64,000 nt of DNA from Synanceia verrucosa (lineage: Eukaryota > Chordata > Actinopteri > Perciformes > Synanceiidae): positions 8,692,349 through 8,756,348 of the forward strand of contig CM056553.1 of the NCBI GenBank assembly GCA_029721515.1, given 5' to 3'. Position numbers and translations under genes: made by a program. The notes beneath the pieces were generated by a model. That model had not been told where the DNA came from and did no database searches. It saw only the letters and a list, made by a program, of their open reading frames with translations. Of the stretch, positions 1 to 11,111 are shown piece after piece; within the stretch, counting starts at the first letter, position 1, and each line of letters opens with the position of its first letter.

Positions 1-650
1 TAAGCAAAGGCTCGGAGGAGGGCTTGTGAAATGTCAGGGAATGACAATAAGGCTTTTGAAATTGCAGCCAGCCATCTGGATTAATGTGCAGAAGGATACG
101 ACCTGTTTTCCTCCCAATTTTTTCAGTGCTGTTGTGACTGACGTGTCGCTGACTGTCATCTGCCTTGAAGAGGTGGAACATGTGAGGCTGTCATGACCAA
201 CAGGATGCTCTCACCTCTGTCTGTGTGAACACTGTCACCTGATGCAATCTGGGAGGACGTTAGATGCAGCTGAACGTCCCTCAGACCGGCCTGCTAACAG
301 CCGTCTGCAGAGACGTCCTGTCTGGGTAATGTATGCATGCACAGTATTCATCAAGTTTCCCACAATAGTTACTGTTGCTACACCTGTCAAGCTTTTCATT
401 TTCACACAGCACAGTTTAAAATGATACCAGGGGCAGATTAACCACTCAGAAGTCTTCCCACATGCTCTGTAATATTCCACTGTTATCATGAATATAATGA
501 TAGGATTTGATACGGGTCACGAAAAAGGCATATCCTCTTTGGATATCATAAATTCCAAATGGAGCATTTTCTGATTCAGATATGATGAAGATGGGATATG
601 CTGATATTATTCAGGACAGTTATCACTGTCAGCTCTGTTTGTTGTACACT
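1..650. other. no gene or repeat recognised
   Basis: Ordinary non-coding sequence. Both strands hold only short reading frames (up to 84 codons) with no protein-like composition and no splice-site context I could support. No tandem or inverted repeat stands out. Confidence 0.5.
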
Positions 651-989
651 CACTGCAAAAAATCTAAATGCCAAGAATATTTGTCTTATTTCTAGTCAAA
701 TTATGGCTATACACTTAATTTCAGACAATATCACTTAAAAAATTCAAGCAAAAAAAAAAGTTTTTTTCTCAAGCATTTTTTTTTTGCTTGAATTCAGCAA
801 AAAAAAAATCTGCCAATGGACCAAATGAAAATTCGATAAGATTTCTTGAAATAAGATATAATTTCTGAGAAACAAGGCCCTCCGTCTTAGTGCAAATTTT
901 GTTCTAAGTGATATTGTCTAAAATTAGAGACATAATTTGACTAGAAATAAGACAAATATTCTTGGCAAGATTTTGATTTTTTTGTAGTG
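651..989. mobile_element. palindromic non-autonomous DNA transposon (MITE)
   Basis: Long inverted termini of about 90 bp. The left end begins CACTGCAAAAAATC and the right end reads the same motif in reverse complement (CACTACAAAAAAATC). Both arms then share AAGAATATTTGTCTTATT and TAGTCAAATTATG. The centre contains an A-run/T-run hairpin near 745-795. No reading frame encodes a transposase. I recognise the type as a common fish MITE but cannot assign a superfamily, because no clear target-site duplication is visible. The copy is moderately old: the arms differ by several substitutions and small indels. Confidence 0.75.
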
Positions 990-3900
990 CAAACCAGCTA
1001 ACTGACAGTTTGCAGAGATGAATGCCTAAAAGCAAAGCCCACATTCATGGATATTTTGGATATGTTCAAAAATCTCAACGCTGACCTTTTCAAAAAGGTG
1101 GTTGAAGAACTGAAACATGGAAGCTCGAGGTCAAACAAGCCCGTCTGTTGCGTATAATGTTTTTATTTTCATTAGCACATGGAAACAGCTCAGTAGGATT
1201 ATTGTCTTTTTTAGGAATATCACCAAAAACCAGGATATTTTGTGCACGTAAACATAAACAATTCATCCTCGACTTCAGAGTTAGTACACAAAAACAGGCT
1301 CCTCATTTCTATCGATCACTGTAAACTCTGTACATTCACAGAAAATTTATTTTCATCTTTTATCAGCAGTGCTTTCCATGTCTATTTTCTATATTCTCCT
1401 TCAACTTGATCATAAACCTTACTGTAGCTTAGCAATGCACTACTGTGAAAGCCTCAGACCTCAGTTCCTCCTAGCATAAATGACAGCTGTAAGACTGAAA
1501 ACATGGAGTGACACATTGAATCGGAATTCAATCTGGCCTGACCTTCAGATCAATGTGATGCCATTTGGATGTGGCGGAGTGACGACCTGGGCTCTGAGAG
1601 GCCACGTTAGGAGGTGCTTCTGTGCTGCACTATCAATACTTCAACCCACATCAGTTCTTACTCCTCGTTTCAAGGTGCCAGCTTAACCTGCTGGGGTGTG
1701 GAGCGGGGCTTCATGCAGCGGGGCGCATTGTGAAAAGCAGGGCGTCTCTTGGCTTTTGCATGCTAATGTACCACTTAATAATGCAACAGGCCATACTTAC
1801 CTACCCAACACTTTCTTCCACACAAGGAGCCAAGTATGTGCCAGAGGTTATCATGACGATGCACTCTTGATTTGCATATTTGTGAATGGATTATCCATTC
1901 AAATCCCCCGCCACCCCCCTCAGAGATAATAAGATATGCTAGCTAAAAGGAAAAATGAAAGTTTTTAATCCCCCCCTGCAGCCACTTGTAATACGCTGTT
2001 GTTCTCCCTCTCTCTTACTGTAATAAATAGCTGTGCACTGTTACATTCCCCCCTTTGGCCGTAATTAGTGAGTAGTTGAGTGGCACACAGCTACTTCTTT
2101 GAGGCCACAGTGTTCTTCTGTTGTTGAGTTTAGGGAGGATAATAGTGGCCTGTGTCATCTCTGGGATCACAGCATCATCTCTAATTCGTGTTCAGGGCTG
2201 CCACGCTGAGGACACAACCCATGAGTGGCATGTGAGCTGGAAGGATCTGGTGGTTGATTGACGGTTGCTGTGCTGTTCTTTGTTTTGCAGCGGGATCATG
2301 ACGTGTGCTGGTCCGAAATAGCTTTTCAAAGCAGCGAATATCTCTGTTCTGTTTGTCTCCGTGCTGCCCAGCTTCCAGGCTTGTACATACTATTATGACC
2401 TGACTTTTGTGGTTGTGTTTAGGCAACTCTGCACACTTCTATAAGATAAGGTAACAATTGTTGTCTCAGTCAAATGTGACATGAGAGATCATTTTTTTCA
2501 ATATTTAAGAAGCACTTAAGCAATTTTACATGAAGTTTAGCGTAGCCCACTTTAATTTCTGTCTCTGCAGGAAGCTGTCTGAAGAAAATAATCCTGATGA
2601 TGACATCGGGGTAATCGCAGCAGACTGCAAGTATTTAGCAAAACATGTTGCAAACTGGAGCTTGCAGGAAGTGAGCATTTACCAGTACTGCTAACAAAAC
2701 ATGCTAAAGGCCATTACAAGCGGTTGCCAGGCAACAACTTGGGCCCACTTCCTGTCTGCTAATGACATTCACAAACATAGCAACAGGAAATAAATTGGGC
2801 ACATTCAGTGTGTTTGTTTGCTGTGACTGTGAAGTAGTCGATTGAGTTGTGGGAAATGCAGGATTGTGGATCCATATTCTGGACTAAATGGAGGAAAAGA
2901 GCATCTCTGTCTCTGCTGCACTGATTCAGACATTCTTTTTTGAAAAAAATAAATATGTCTTTTACAAGCCTCCCAATTGTGTAGAAGAGCAATGCTAAAA
3001 CCTCTGGTGCACTCAACCAGTCTTTTTTTCTAAACTTAACCTAATCTCTTTATCACCAAAACTTAAAACCATCCACAAGCTCTGGTTCTTCCTGTTAAAG
3101 CCTGAACTTTGTTCGTCTTTCCACTTTTGATTTATTTGTGAGTCAATATGAAAATGCTATAACAAGGTATACTATAGGTATAACATGATCATATCACTAC
3201 AATACCACTCATAATCAAGAAAAGAAAATTAATTATCACCATACAGTCTATACATGTATTTGGGGAGTAATAATAGTTAATTTGTTGTTCATGGAAAAGT
3301 GGTACATTGATACTGCATATATGCATATTAGGGCCTTGACTTTTGGTCAAAAATCATATTTTGAAGTTTGTTAGTTTATTAATATCAATATTCTAATATA
3401 TTCAAATATTTAATAATAATATTTTGACCATCAAATGCTTTCGGTAAGACCTATAATGGCATCAAACTAATTCGAGGAAACTTCACCAGGCGTGAAAAAG
3501 CCTCGGAATCTAAATTGAAAACAACGTTTAACAAGCGAACACATTTACAAAAAATAATGCCCATATCCGGTTTGAATATTAAGAGCTACCTAATATTTGT
3601 TTGCATATCTTTATTTGAATTATATTCAAATAACGAAGTTCGGAGTCAAAGCCCTGATGTATATACAGATTTATTTTTCCATTTTTCTATTTTGATTCAG
3701 ATAACATCAAAGCTGTTGATACTGTATGTCATTTATTCTGGTTTAGAAGATTATGAGGAACAGAGGAACAGCAAAGCAGTGGCTCTGTGTACAGTATAGA
3801 TAAACATGTCACAGGTTATTACTGTAGTCACATTAGAGGCTTGCTGTGTGTTTCACCACAGCACATCCAGGCCGAGGTTTCCTCCACTGATAACATTTTC

Positions 3901-4680
3901 GGATGCAACCGCTGCCGTCCTCGCAGGATATCATCATGGAGTGCATGAGTCGATGTGATTGCCTCTCAGGCCGGTGTAACTGGATTGTATTTTCACTGCG
4001 ATCCAGCTGAAGCTCCAGGCGGCACTATCTCCACTAATTTCCCCTGTGCCTGTGAACACACCGCGAATGATGCCAGCCATGCCAAACAGTGTCCTTAAAC
4101 TCTGCATTACCTTCCATAAAAACCTTCTTATATATTTATTTTTCCATCTTCCTGGTGTTAATAGATTTTATGCAAACCGCATTCCTGTTGCAATTTGCAT
4201 TTCATCACCTTTCAAATTGGGTCCTTTTTCTTAATTCGCTCTCATATTACCTTGCAGTCCTTGTGCACTGTTATTAGCTGCAGATGTTGGGTACTCTGTC
4301 TTCCACAGTGACCTGTACTCATTACATTGAACTCACACCAATAAGCTAATAATTCAACCTCTGTCCTGATGGGTGCTGATATATATACTAATCATCTTTG
4401 TCCTGATGTGGGTCCTATAGAAAATCAGTAATGTAGTCATTAACCTAATTGTGCAATGTGTACAACCTTGAGTGTGATCAATTATCACTCAAATCTAATT
4501 CCATTCAATGTTTAAGAATATTGAATAATTGATATTGGTTGCATGAGGTACCTTGGCTGTCACGGTAGATATTTTATTGAACAAACAAAACATCATGATC
4601 AGCTGGACCTTGAACTTGTTGAAGAATGAGTGCATTTCTTTGGGGTTTTGATTGCTTTTTAATTGAGTCCTTGGCTACAA
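990..4680. other. no gene recognised; non-coding
   Basis: About 3.7 kb without an assignable feature. The part from roughly 3140 to 3760 is strongly AT-rich, and a 94-codon frame there (3515-3799) has the lysine, isoleucine and tyrosine bias expected of AT-rich non-coding DNA. No promoter-like CpG cluster, splice-bounded frame or transposon end was identified. Confidence 0.45.
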
Positions 4681-5074
4681 TTAACCCTGTGGGGCCTATG
4701 ATCACGCCGGCGTGATCAGATTTTTTATTGCAATTATTTGTATACAGTATTACTTTATATCAACTTTACATTTACATATTCATATTAGCAACATATATTT
4801 AGTTTTAGTTTTTCAAGTTCCGAAACAGTTGATTGAGCATGTTTGTGGTTTTTATTGTAATAAATACATTTTTTTTATTCAATTCGAATTTGATTATTTT
4901 TTTGGCCCAATAATGAAGTAGGTTATAATGAAATAATAACTATCTCTTCATATAGATGAAGTTGTGCTGAAAAAAAGATACCAAGCATGGGCATAAACAT
5001 TTTTATGTGGTATATAGAGACAAAATCAAAAGTATTAAAAATGGCCAAAATAGGCTCAGGACCCAAAGGGTGAA
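4681..5074. mobile_element. piggyBac-like MITE (TTAA target)
   Basis: The left end reads TTAA-CCCTGTGGGGCC and the right end GGACCCAAAGGGT-GAA, which is an inverted CCCTTTGGGTCC-type terminus followed by a TTAA with one changed base. TTAA targets and CCCT termini are typical of piggyBac. The interior is AT-rich and non-coding, so the element would depend on a transposase supplied elsewhere. A perfect 20-bp palindrome lies just inside the left terminus (4699-4718). Confidence 0.7.
4699..4718. repeat. perfect 20-bp palindrome
   Basis: TGATCACGCCGGCGTGATCA equals its own reverse complement. It lies directly inside the left end of the piggyBac-like MITE, at the position where the related elements at 27141, 37060 and 46604 also carry short inverted repeats of different sequence. 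Confidence 0.9.
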
Positions 5075-5179
5075 GGAATACATCTATTAATCTATGTATG
5101 AATATGCATTTCCACTATCCTAGTACTTGTATTTTTGACATGTTTTAACAATTTTTTTCTTTCTTATGATATAGCAATG

Positions 5180-5555
5180 GGGTGGCACGGTGGTGTAGTG
5201 GTTAGCACTGTCGCCTCACAGCAAGAAGGTACCAGGTTCGAATCCCAGCCCGGGGCCTTTCTGTGTGGAGTTTGCATCTTCTCCCCGTGTCTGCGTGGGT
5301 TCTCTCCGGGTACTACGGCTTCCTCCCACCATCCAAAAACATGCAGGTTAAATTAACCAATTAGGTTAATTGGTTAATTTAAATTGACCGTAGGTGTGAA
5401 TGTGAGTGTGAATGGTTGTCTGTCTCTGTGTGTCCTGTGATGAACTGGAGACTTGTCCAGGGTGTACCCTGCCTGTCACCCTAAGACAGCTGGGATAGGT
5501 CCCCCGTGACCCTATGAGAGGATAAACGGTAGAAAATGGATGGATGGATGGATGG
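5180..5555 (+). mobile_element. tRNA-derived SINE, near full length
   Basis: The head (GGCACGGTGGTGTAGTGG, then GGTTCGAATCC at 5235-5245) resembles the A and B boxes of an RNA polymerase III tRNA promoter, so it is a degenerate tRNA-like head and not a working tRNA gene. A unique body follows, and the element ends in (ATGG)n. Flanks carry a 10-bp duplication with one mismatch: ATATAGCAAT at 5169-5178 and ATATAACAAT at 5556-5565, as expected from target-primed insertion by a LINE. Other copies or fragments lie at 8603 (minus), 34457 (minus) and 44826 (plus). I do not assign a family name. Confidence 0.8.
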
Positions 5556-5689
5556 ATATAACAATAATGGTGTTTTGCAAGATCATAAAGTTATGCCACG
5601 TTTCTAGAGTAGCTTTGACACTGACAAACTGTTGTCAAACAGGTGAACGGTCAGCTGTCTACCCTTGACTGTCTGGGTTAGTATCTGAT

Positions 5690-6607
5690 TTAAAGCTATA
5701 GTCTGTAACAATGGAGAGCTAGCAAGATTTGAAAGTGGCACCTCCTATAAGCCTCTTATAAGCTCCCCACACCAAAAGCCATGATTCAGTAGGGAGAGGA
5801 GAGCAGTTATGCTACATCACCACAGTTGTAAAACGTCCCATTCAAAACCAATATATCAACGTCATTTCGTCACCTTTATAATACAGATGCTGATGACTAT
5901 GGCTGTGCAATATGGTCAAAAATTAAAACTTATAACCTCTTCAATACAAGGCTTACACCCACAGAGAAGCTAACGTTAGCATCGGACTAATATGTGCTAC
6001 AAAAGTAGCTAAGTTGGCAAATATTACATATTTCATGAAAATAATAACTCCTCCTGAAGCTAAACAAATAATGACCTGTCCAACAGAAAGAAAACAACTT
6101 CTGCATCACTTTTCAGTCCCTTCAGATGTCTCAGTGTCTCCACTGATGTTCACTCTGGTTTGTCCTCTTAGCTTTATCCAGAGTTTTGTCTTTCAGTCTT
6201 TTCAGCCTCCCTCTTTCTTTGTCTGTTTAGCAGGGTGGGTGTCAGAGGTAACACTGGAAGTGGTATTTTTGGCTGCATTTTCTCTGACATTGTTCCCTAC
6301 AGAACGGATTCTCCTGTATTTCTGCAGAGGAGTGTGCTGGATATTTCCGGCAACAGTGGAGAGGAGGGAGGGACATGAGCAGGACAAAACAAGAAGGCAT
6401 CTGATTGGTTCTTTCCATTTGGACTGAGTGTCAGTTGATTGGTCAGAGAGTCAGAGTTTTTACAGTCCTGTAGCTGCCACAGAGGTCTGATTCTTTTCTT
6501 TCCCTTTTCTGAACACATAATGTATTGACTGCTCTCAGGGTGGAAGGAGCATTTCACCCAGTATAACAAAAAGCGTTTCTGAGCAGAATGACAGACTATA
6601 GCTTTAA
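5690..6607. mobile_element. TTAA-flanked non-autonomous DNA transposon
   Basis: The ends are TTAA-AGCTATAGTCTGT at 5690 and its inverse ACAGACTATAGCT-TTAA ending at 6607. The spacing of about 918 bp and the TTAA duplication fit piggyBac- or Kolobok-type elements. The longest interior frame (137 codons, plus strand, 6014-6427) has no transposase motif I recognise. It is overlapped by equally long minus-strand frames, so I read the interior as non-coding filler. Confidence 0.7.
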
Positions 6608-7304
6608 TTTGGCTTTAGGGAAAGCTTGTTTAGCAAATAGACAATAACTTTCAAACTGACACCGTTGCAAAGTTAACTAGTATAACAAACTCTTTCCACT
6701 AATGCCACTAAGTCAAAAGGTCTGAGTGAGAAATTAAAGTGATGGGTTGTTTTTATAGGTTGTTGTTGTGGGACTGGTCCTGAAAGCCTCCCGCTGCCTC
6801 CTCATCCGCTCATCCTCTGCTACAGAGGTGAGAAGAGGTAAGAGAGACGAGGAGGTGATGAGAGTGGTGCAGAGAGGCTGGTTTAAGCCTCAGCAGGGTG
6901 CATAAGAGCACAACGCAGCACCATTACTGCTGCAGCAGCTGCGGTGGACATGCTGGGATCATCACGTTGGAGGTCGATCCACGAGCAGCCGGCAGTTGGT
7001 CAATGTGTCTTATTAGCCAAAACAAAGCAATTTACAGTTAACAAGTGTGCTCTGACGTCTGATATCCACTTCCAGATAATTGAGAGTGACAAAATGATTG
7101 ATTCCACAAAATCAATTAGTGATAACAGAGGGATATTAATTATAAAAAGTGTCAAAAAGTGCTCACTGTGTGACATACAGTAAATGTTTCCAGTGGAAAT
7201 CAACGTTTTTCAAGATTTTCCATTTGTCACAGTGATATTGGTGTGATAGTAGTGGATTTATAATTATGCTCAGATAGTACTATTCTGTAAGGAAAATTAG
7301 CAAA
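6608..7304. other. no gene recognised
   Basis: Unique-looking sequence between two TTAA elements. Short frames on both strands (79 and 67 codons) overlap each other and look like chance. Nothing further is supported. Confidence 0.45.
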
Positions 7305-7596
7305 TTAAAAGAACAATTTGACATTTATTATCTGCTGTCTGACAGAAAGGTAGATGAGAAGATCAACATCACTATCAAATGGTAAATATAAAGTTTGTAA
7401 ATACTAGCTTAACTTATCTTGAAAATGAGAAACAGATCAATAGCCAGATGCTAAGCTTGGCTGTAACTTAATATTTAGTGTAGTATTAGGCTACCTTTTA
7501 TTATTATATTTATCAACTGGCATTCATCTTCTCTTCTCATCTCTCTGCCAGAAAGCAAACAAACGTGTTTCCCAAAATGGCTTACTATTCCTTTAA
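7305..7596. mobile_element. short TTAA MITE
   Basis: The right end, GGCTTACTATTCC-TTTAA, and the left end, TTAAAAGAACAATTTGACAT, are diverged inverted versions of one terminus (AGGAATAGT...TTGACATTTTGGGAAA). That terminus is very common in fish genomes. The interior carries the TAGATGAGAAGATC motif usual in this family. A truncated relative lies at 63578-63693. Non-coding. Confidence 0.65.
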
Positions 7597-8542
7597 CAGT
7601 AAAATTGACTGAATGTCAAGCCAAATTATTTATGATGGACATTCTTGCAGGGTGACTGTCTAGGATGGCTTCACCTTGAGTGGCTTAATGAATCTTTAAG
7701 CAGGCGATCATCCGATGATGTTAAAGAAAAAAAGAAAAGAGGAGATATGGGGAATTGAACGTACCGTCTTTTTCAATGTCATTTGGGAACACAAGTCCTC
7801 CATCAGATCTCTAGAGCCCATTCTTGAGCCTAACACTCCGCAACACATCTCACATCTCTCACATATCATATGTCTCACACACACACTTACAGTAGCACAG
7901 TCCTTGGAATAACCTTGTGCTGCAACAGTTAAGGAATGAGACTGAAACTGAACGTGCCTGCTGCAAAACTGCTTTTTGATTAGAGCTCAATGAACAGAAT
8001 TCGATGATGACTCATCACCATCTAATAGTATTCTTTCACTTCTATTTAACACATGATTTATACTGCTAATTGCATTACATGAGATGTGCAATGTTTCAGC
8101 AGTTATACCCAAGAGTAGATACTGCCCTGATGGACATGAAAAGGGCTGAAAAATAAAGCACATGTCATTAACAATGGATGGAGCGAGGGGTCAGTACTGG
8201 TATTTTTTAGTAACGAGTGCATCGCTCGATCAAAAGGTGCCTGTTCGGAACGAGCAGTGCAGCTGAGCCTCTGGTGAGCCGCTCAACCAAACAACTTCAC
8301 ATTCAACTTTACCTCAACACTGCGCTTCCTGAGGAATACACCTGCCACAATATGGTTGTATTCCTGTAGCAGTGTTAGATGCATCATTTGGAGACAACAA
8401 GCTGTACCCAGCATGCCGTTCAGCGGTGTTACAGTCAATAAGGGGCCCCTCTTTTTATATATCAATGCAACTTCTCACAGTAGACAAAATTCTAAATCAA
8501 ATTTGCGCTCTGTAATATAATATTCTTCTTATAATATTCTTC
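7597..8542. other. no gene recognised
   Basis: About 950 bp of non-coding sequence. A 60-codon minus-strand frame at 8283-8465 has no recognisable motif. CpG dinucleotides are a little more frequent at 8205-8285, without enough context to call a promoter. Confidence 0.4.
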
Positions 8543-8602
8543 TGTTGTTTGCTATTTCTTTTTGGGGTGAATGAAGTTTTATCTTATCTTATCTTATCTT
8601 AT
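8543..8602 (+). mobile_element. LINE 3' tail fragment
   Basis: The motif TTTGGGGTGAATGAAG followed by (TTATC)n matches the GGGGATGAATAAA-plus-pentanucleotide ending of the LINE copies at 19900-19981 and 42095-42245. Only the last ~60 bp remain. It directly abuts the (ATCC)n tail of an inverted SINE. Confidence 0.5.
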
Positions 8603-8853
8603 CCATCCATCCATCCATTATCTACCACTTATCCTCATAGGGTCGCGGGGGGGCTGGAGCCTATCCCAGCTGTCTTAGGGCGGAAGGCAGGGTACACCCT
8701 GGACAAGTCGCCACCTCATCGCAGGACACATAGAGACAGACAACCACTCACACTCACATTCACACCTACGGTCAATTTAAATTAGCCAATTAACCTAATC
8801 CCCATGCATGTTTTTGGATGGCGGGAGGAAGCCGGAGTACCCGGAGAGAACCC
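8603..8853 (-). mobile_element. tRNA-derived SINE, 5'-truncated, minus strand
   Basis: Reverse complement of the body and tail of the SINE at 5180. The ATGG tail is at the left (read as ATCC here), followed in order by the conserved blocks CCCAGCTGTCTTAGGG, GGGTACACCCTGGACAAGT and CGGAGTACCCGGAGAGAACC. The tRNA-like head is missing. The tail touches the LINE pentanucleotide tail at 8543-8602. Confidence 0.8.
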
Positions 8854-8912
8854 ATCTCTATCTGTCAATAGCCTACACTGTGTGTACCACTAATAAATAT
8901 GTTGCATAGATT

Positions 8913-9236
8913 CAGGGGCATGTCTAGTGGTCTGGGGTGGCATGTGCCACTCCTGACATCTGATTGACTATCCCAGGAGCCACCCTGCATGATGGACTAT
9001 CTGATACGTACATGACGTGACTTGGACTTGGAATTCGACCTCCGACCTGAGGGGCAGTATTGTGCCAGAATGCTGTCCAGTCTGCGACATGATTTGGAAA
9101 GTCAACCTTTTGTATTTATTTATTTATTTAGTTTGATTTAGTTAGCACTTTATATTATGATTAATATGCATGCGTACCCATGCACAATGACTGATTTGGG
9201 CCACCCCTGCCAAAAAAAAGTCTGGACACGCCACTG
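8913..9236. mobile_element. hAT-like MITE
   Basis: The left end CAGGGGCATGTCTAG and right end GTCTGGACACGCCACTG are inverted versions of a CAGTGGCGTGTCCAG-type terminus, as in hAT elements. Flanking octamers CATAGATT and CATTGCTT match at six of eight positions, which fits a decayed 8-bp target duplication. A TTTA run and homopolymers fill the middle. No coding capacity. Confidence 0.55.
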
Positions 9237-11076
9237 CATTGCTTTCACACTCACCAAGTGTGACTGAAGGAATGACAGTGTCCATGTCTCTGTGTCTCCT
9301 ATGACATTATGTTCCCATACAACTGAACCACATTCACAATTATGTTTCCAAGGAAACATGTTTTACAATCACAGTTTTAAATATGTGATTAATGTGAAAA
9401 AAAACAACAAAACTACATGTTCAATAAAAAACACCATGGTTTGTCTGTCTCACCAAGCAACGGATGTAAATTTAAATTTGTGAACTTTCAGTTGACTTCA
9501 CATCTGACACAAACAGCAGTTTCTATACGGACTTTGCGCACTATCTCTACAAATGATTTGTAAACTCTGTAAAATATGTAATTCATAACGCAGTTTCATT
9601 GTATGGGTCTTTTTTGGGAGACAGGGCTGCAGATAGAATTGACATTGTCACAATGGGTCATGCAGGACACAGATCAGACTAAATATAGACAGATGAGGAG
9701 GCAGCAAGATGAATTCAGAGTTTTATTTGAAAGACTCCTTTCTAGCTTGGTAATATTGAGTCTTGAGTGAATGCTACCATCTCCATGTTTCTCTGTGGGC
9801 AAACACTGACCTGTGTCTCTGGTGAGAGTGGGCTTAATGAATCACAGAAGCAGCAGTTAAACAAACAGCGGGGGTCTTGCTTGGCTGATTCCATCATGGA
9901 AAGTTCAAATGGTTCCCAAATGGCTTTTTTTTATATTGTGGTGTGTTGTTTGGTAAACTGTAAACAAGCATTTCATTTTTTGGATTTGTTTTGGCATCAG
10001 CTTTTCGTGATTAATGGAGAGGATCAAATTGCTGAGAGCTGTTATTGTAATTTTACGGCTACTTCTGTACCCTCAGGTGATATCTTAAGCACAACATGTA
10101 AACTGTCCAAATTAATAAAAATGGTTGATTTAAAGACAGAAAACCATGTTTATAAGGGAATCAATGCCATTCAAGCATGTCCAAGAAGAACCAAATGTCT
10201 CATTTCAGCTGCAGAGCAGGGAAATAGGATTTAGACAGGAAAAAAAATAGATTTAAAACAGTAGAGCACAAATCAAGATTTACACAGTCATGAAAAACAG
10301 GATTATGGATTTGCACAAAAGCTTTTTGCATGTCACATAAATAAGCAGCGATGCTGTATCTGGTGAAACAGAGTGCAAATACCGAAAGCACACCATCAGT
10401 TCATGTACTTTCAATAAGTGCATGGCTGAAGCTCTTTTTGTTCTTGGTTGAAAACAGTTTGTTTGTCTTCACTTTTGTCTCGGGGAGATTTTCCCACTGA
10501 CTCCTCTGTCACCACCGTGTTCAAAGTTGTTGATTTCCAATTTAATGTTTGTGCATGTTTATTAAGGAAAAATTATGAGTCTGCAGCATTGAGAGCTCCT
10601 TCCACCAAAGCTAACTGTATAAATATGTAATTAAATAGTCTCTGACATGAGTATTTCTGACTGAGCTAATGTAGCATAGTGCTAGTGTGACTACAAGGCT
10701 AGAAATAGATGCAGTCATCTTGTATAATGCAGGGGTGTTGTCTGAGCGACAGGACGTTTTCCTGTTCTTCTCATTTTGCAGATATTATGTGAATGCAGCA
10801 ATAAAATCCACATGGACAGAACAGTGTGATATCAAGATATGCTAAAAAAACAACCACACAGTAATAAAGCATATAGTACTGGTGTGAAATATGCTGACAG
10901 TGAGAGCGAGCTTGAAGTGCTTATTGCATAAGAAGAGTCTGGAGCAGAGTGCGATCACTACAGGTCCACTGTCTCTGTTGAAGAGAGACAGAGGAGAGCT
11001 CATCATTCAAGACCCAGTCATCCATCTTTTACTCCTTCCACCTCTATCCAATTCCTCCTATATCTGCCTCTTTCTG
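9237..11076. other. no gene recognised
   Basis: About 1.8 kb. The longest frame is 155 codons on the plus strand (9767-10234). Its composition is not protein-like, it shows no domain I can name, and no exon boundaries support it. I found no repeat ends. Confidence 0.4.
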
Positions 11077-11111
11077 ATTCTCTCTCTCTCTCTCCTCTCT
11101 CTCTTTCTCGT
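11077..11111. repeat. CT-rich microsatellite
   Basis: Interrupted (CT)n tract with CTCC and TTTC interruptions. Confidence 0.8.

Noticed and set aside
5180..5252. possible tRNA gene
   Set aside because: A and B box resemblance is explained by the SINE head; the cloverleaf is not complete and the sequence continues into the SINE body.
6014..6427. 137-codon plus-strand frame as a possible transposase
   Set aside because: Sits inside a TTAA element but shows no DDE-type or DNA-binding motif, and minus-strand frames of similar quality overlap it.
9767..10234. 155-codon plus-strand frame
   Set aside because: Composition rich in residues from AT-rich codons, no known motif, no exon boundaries; treated as chance.
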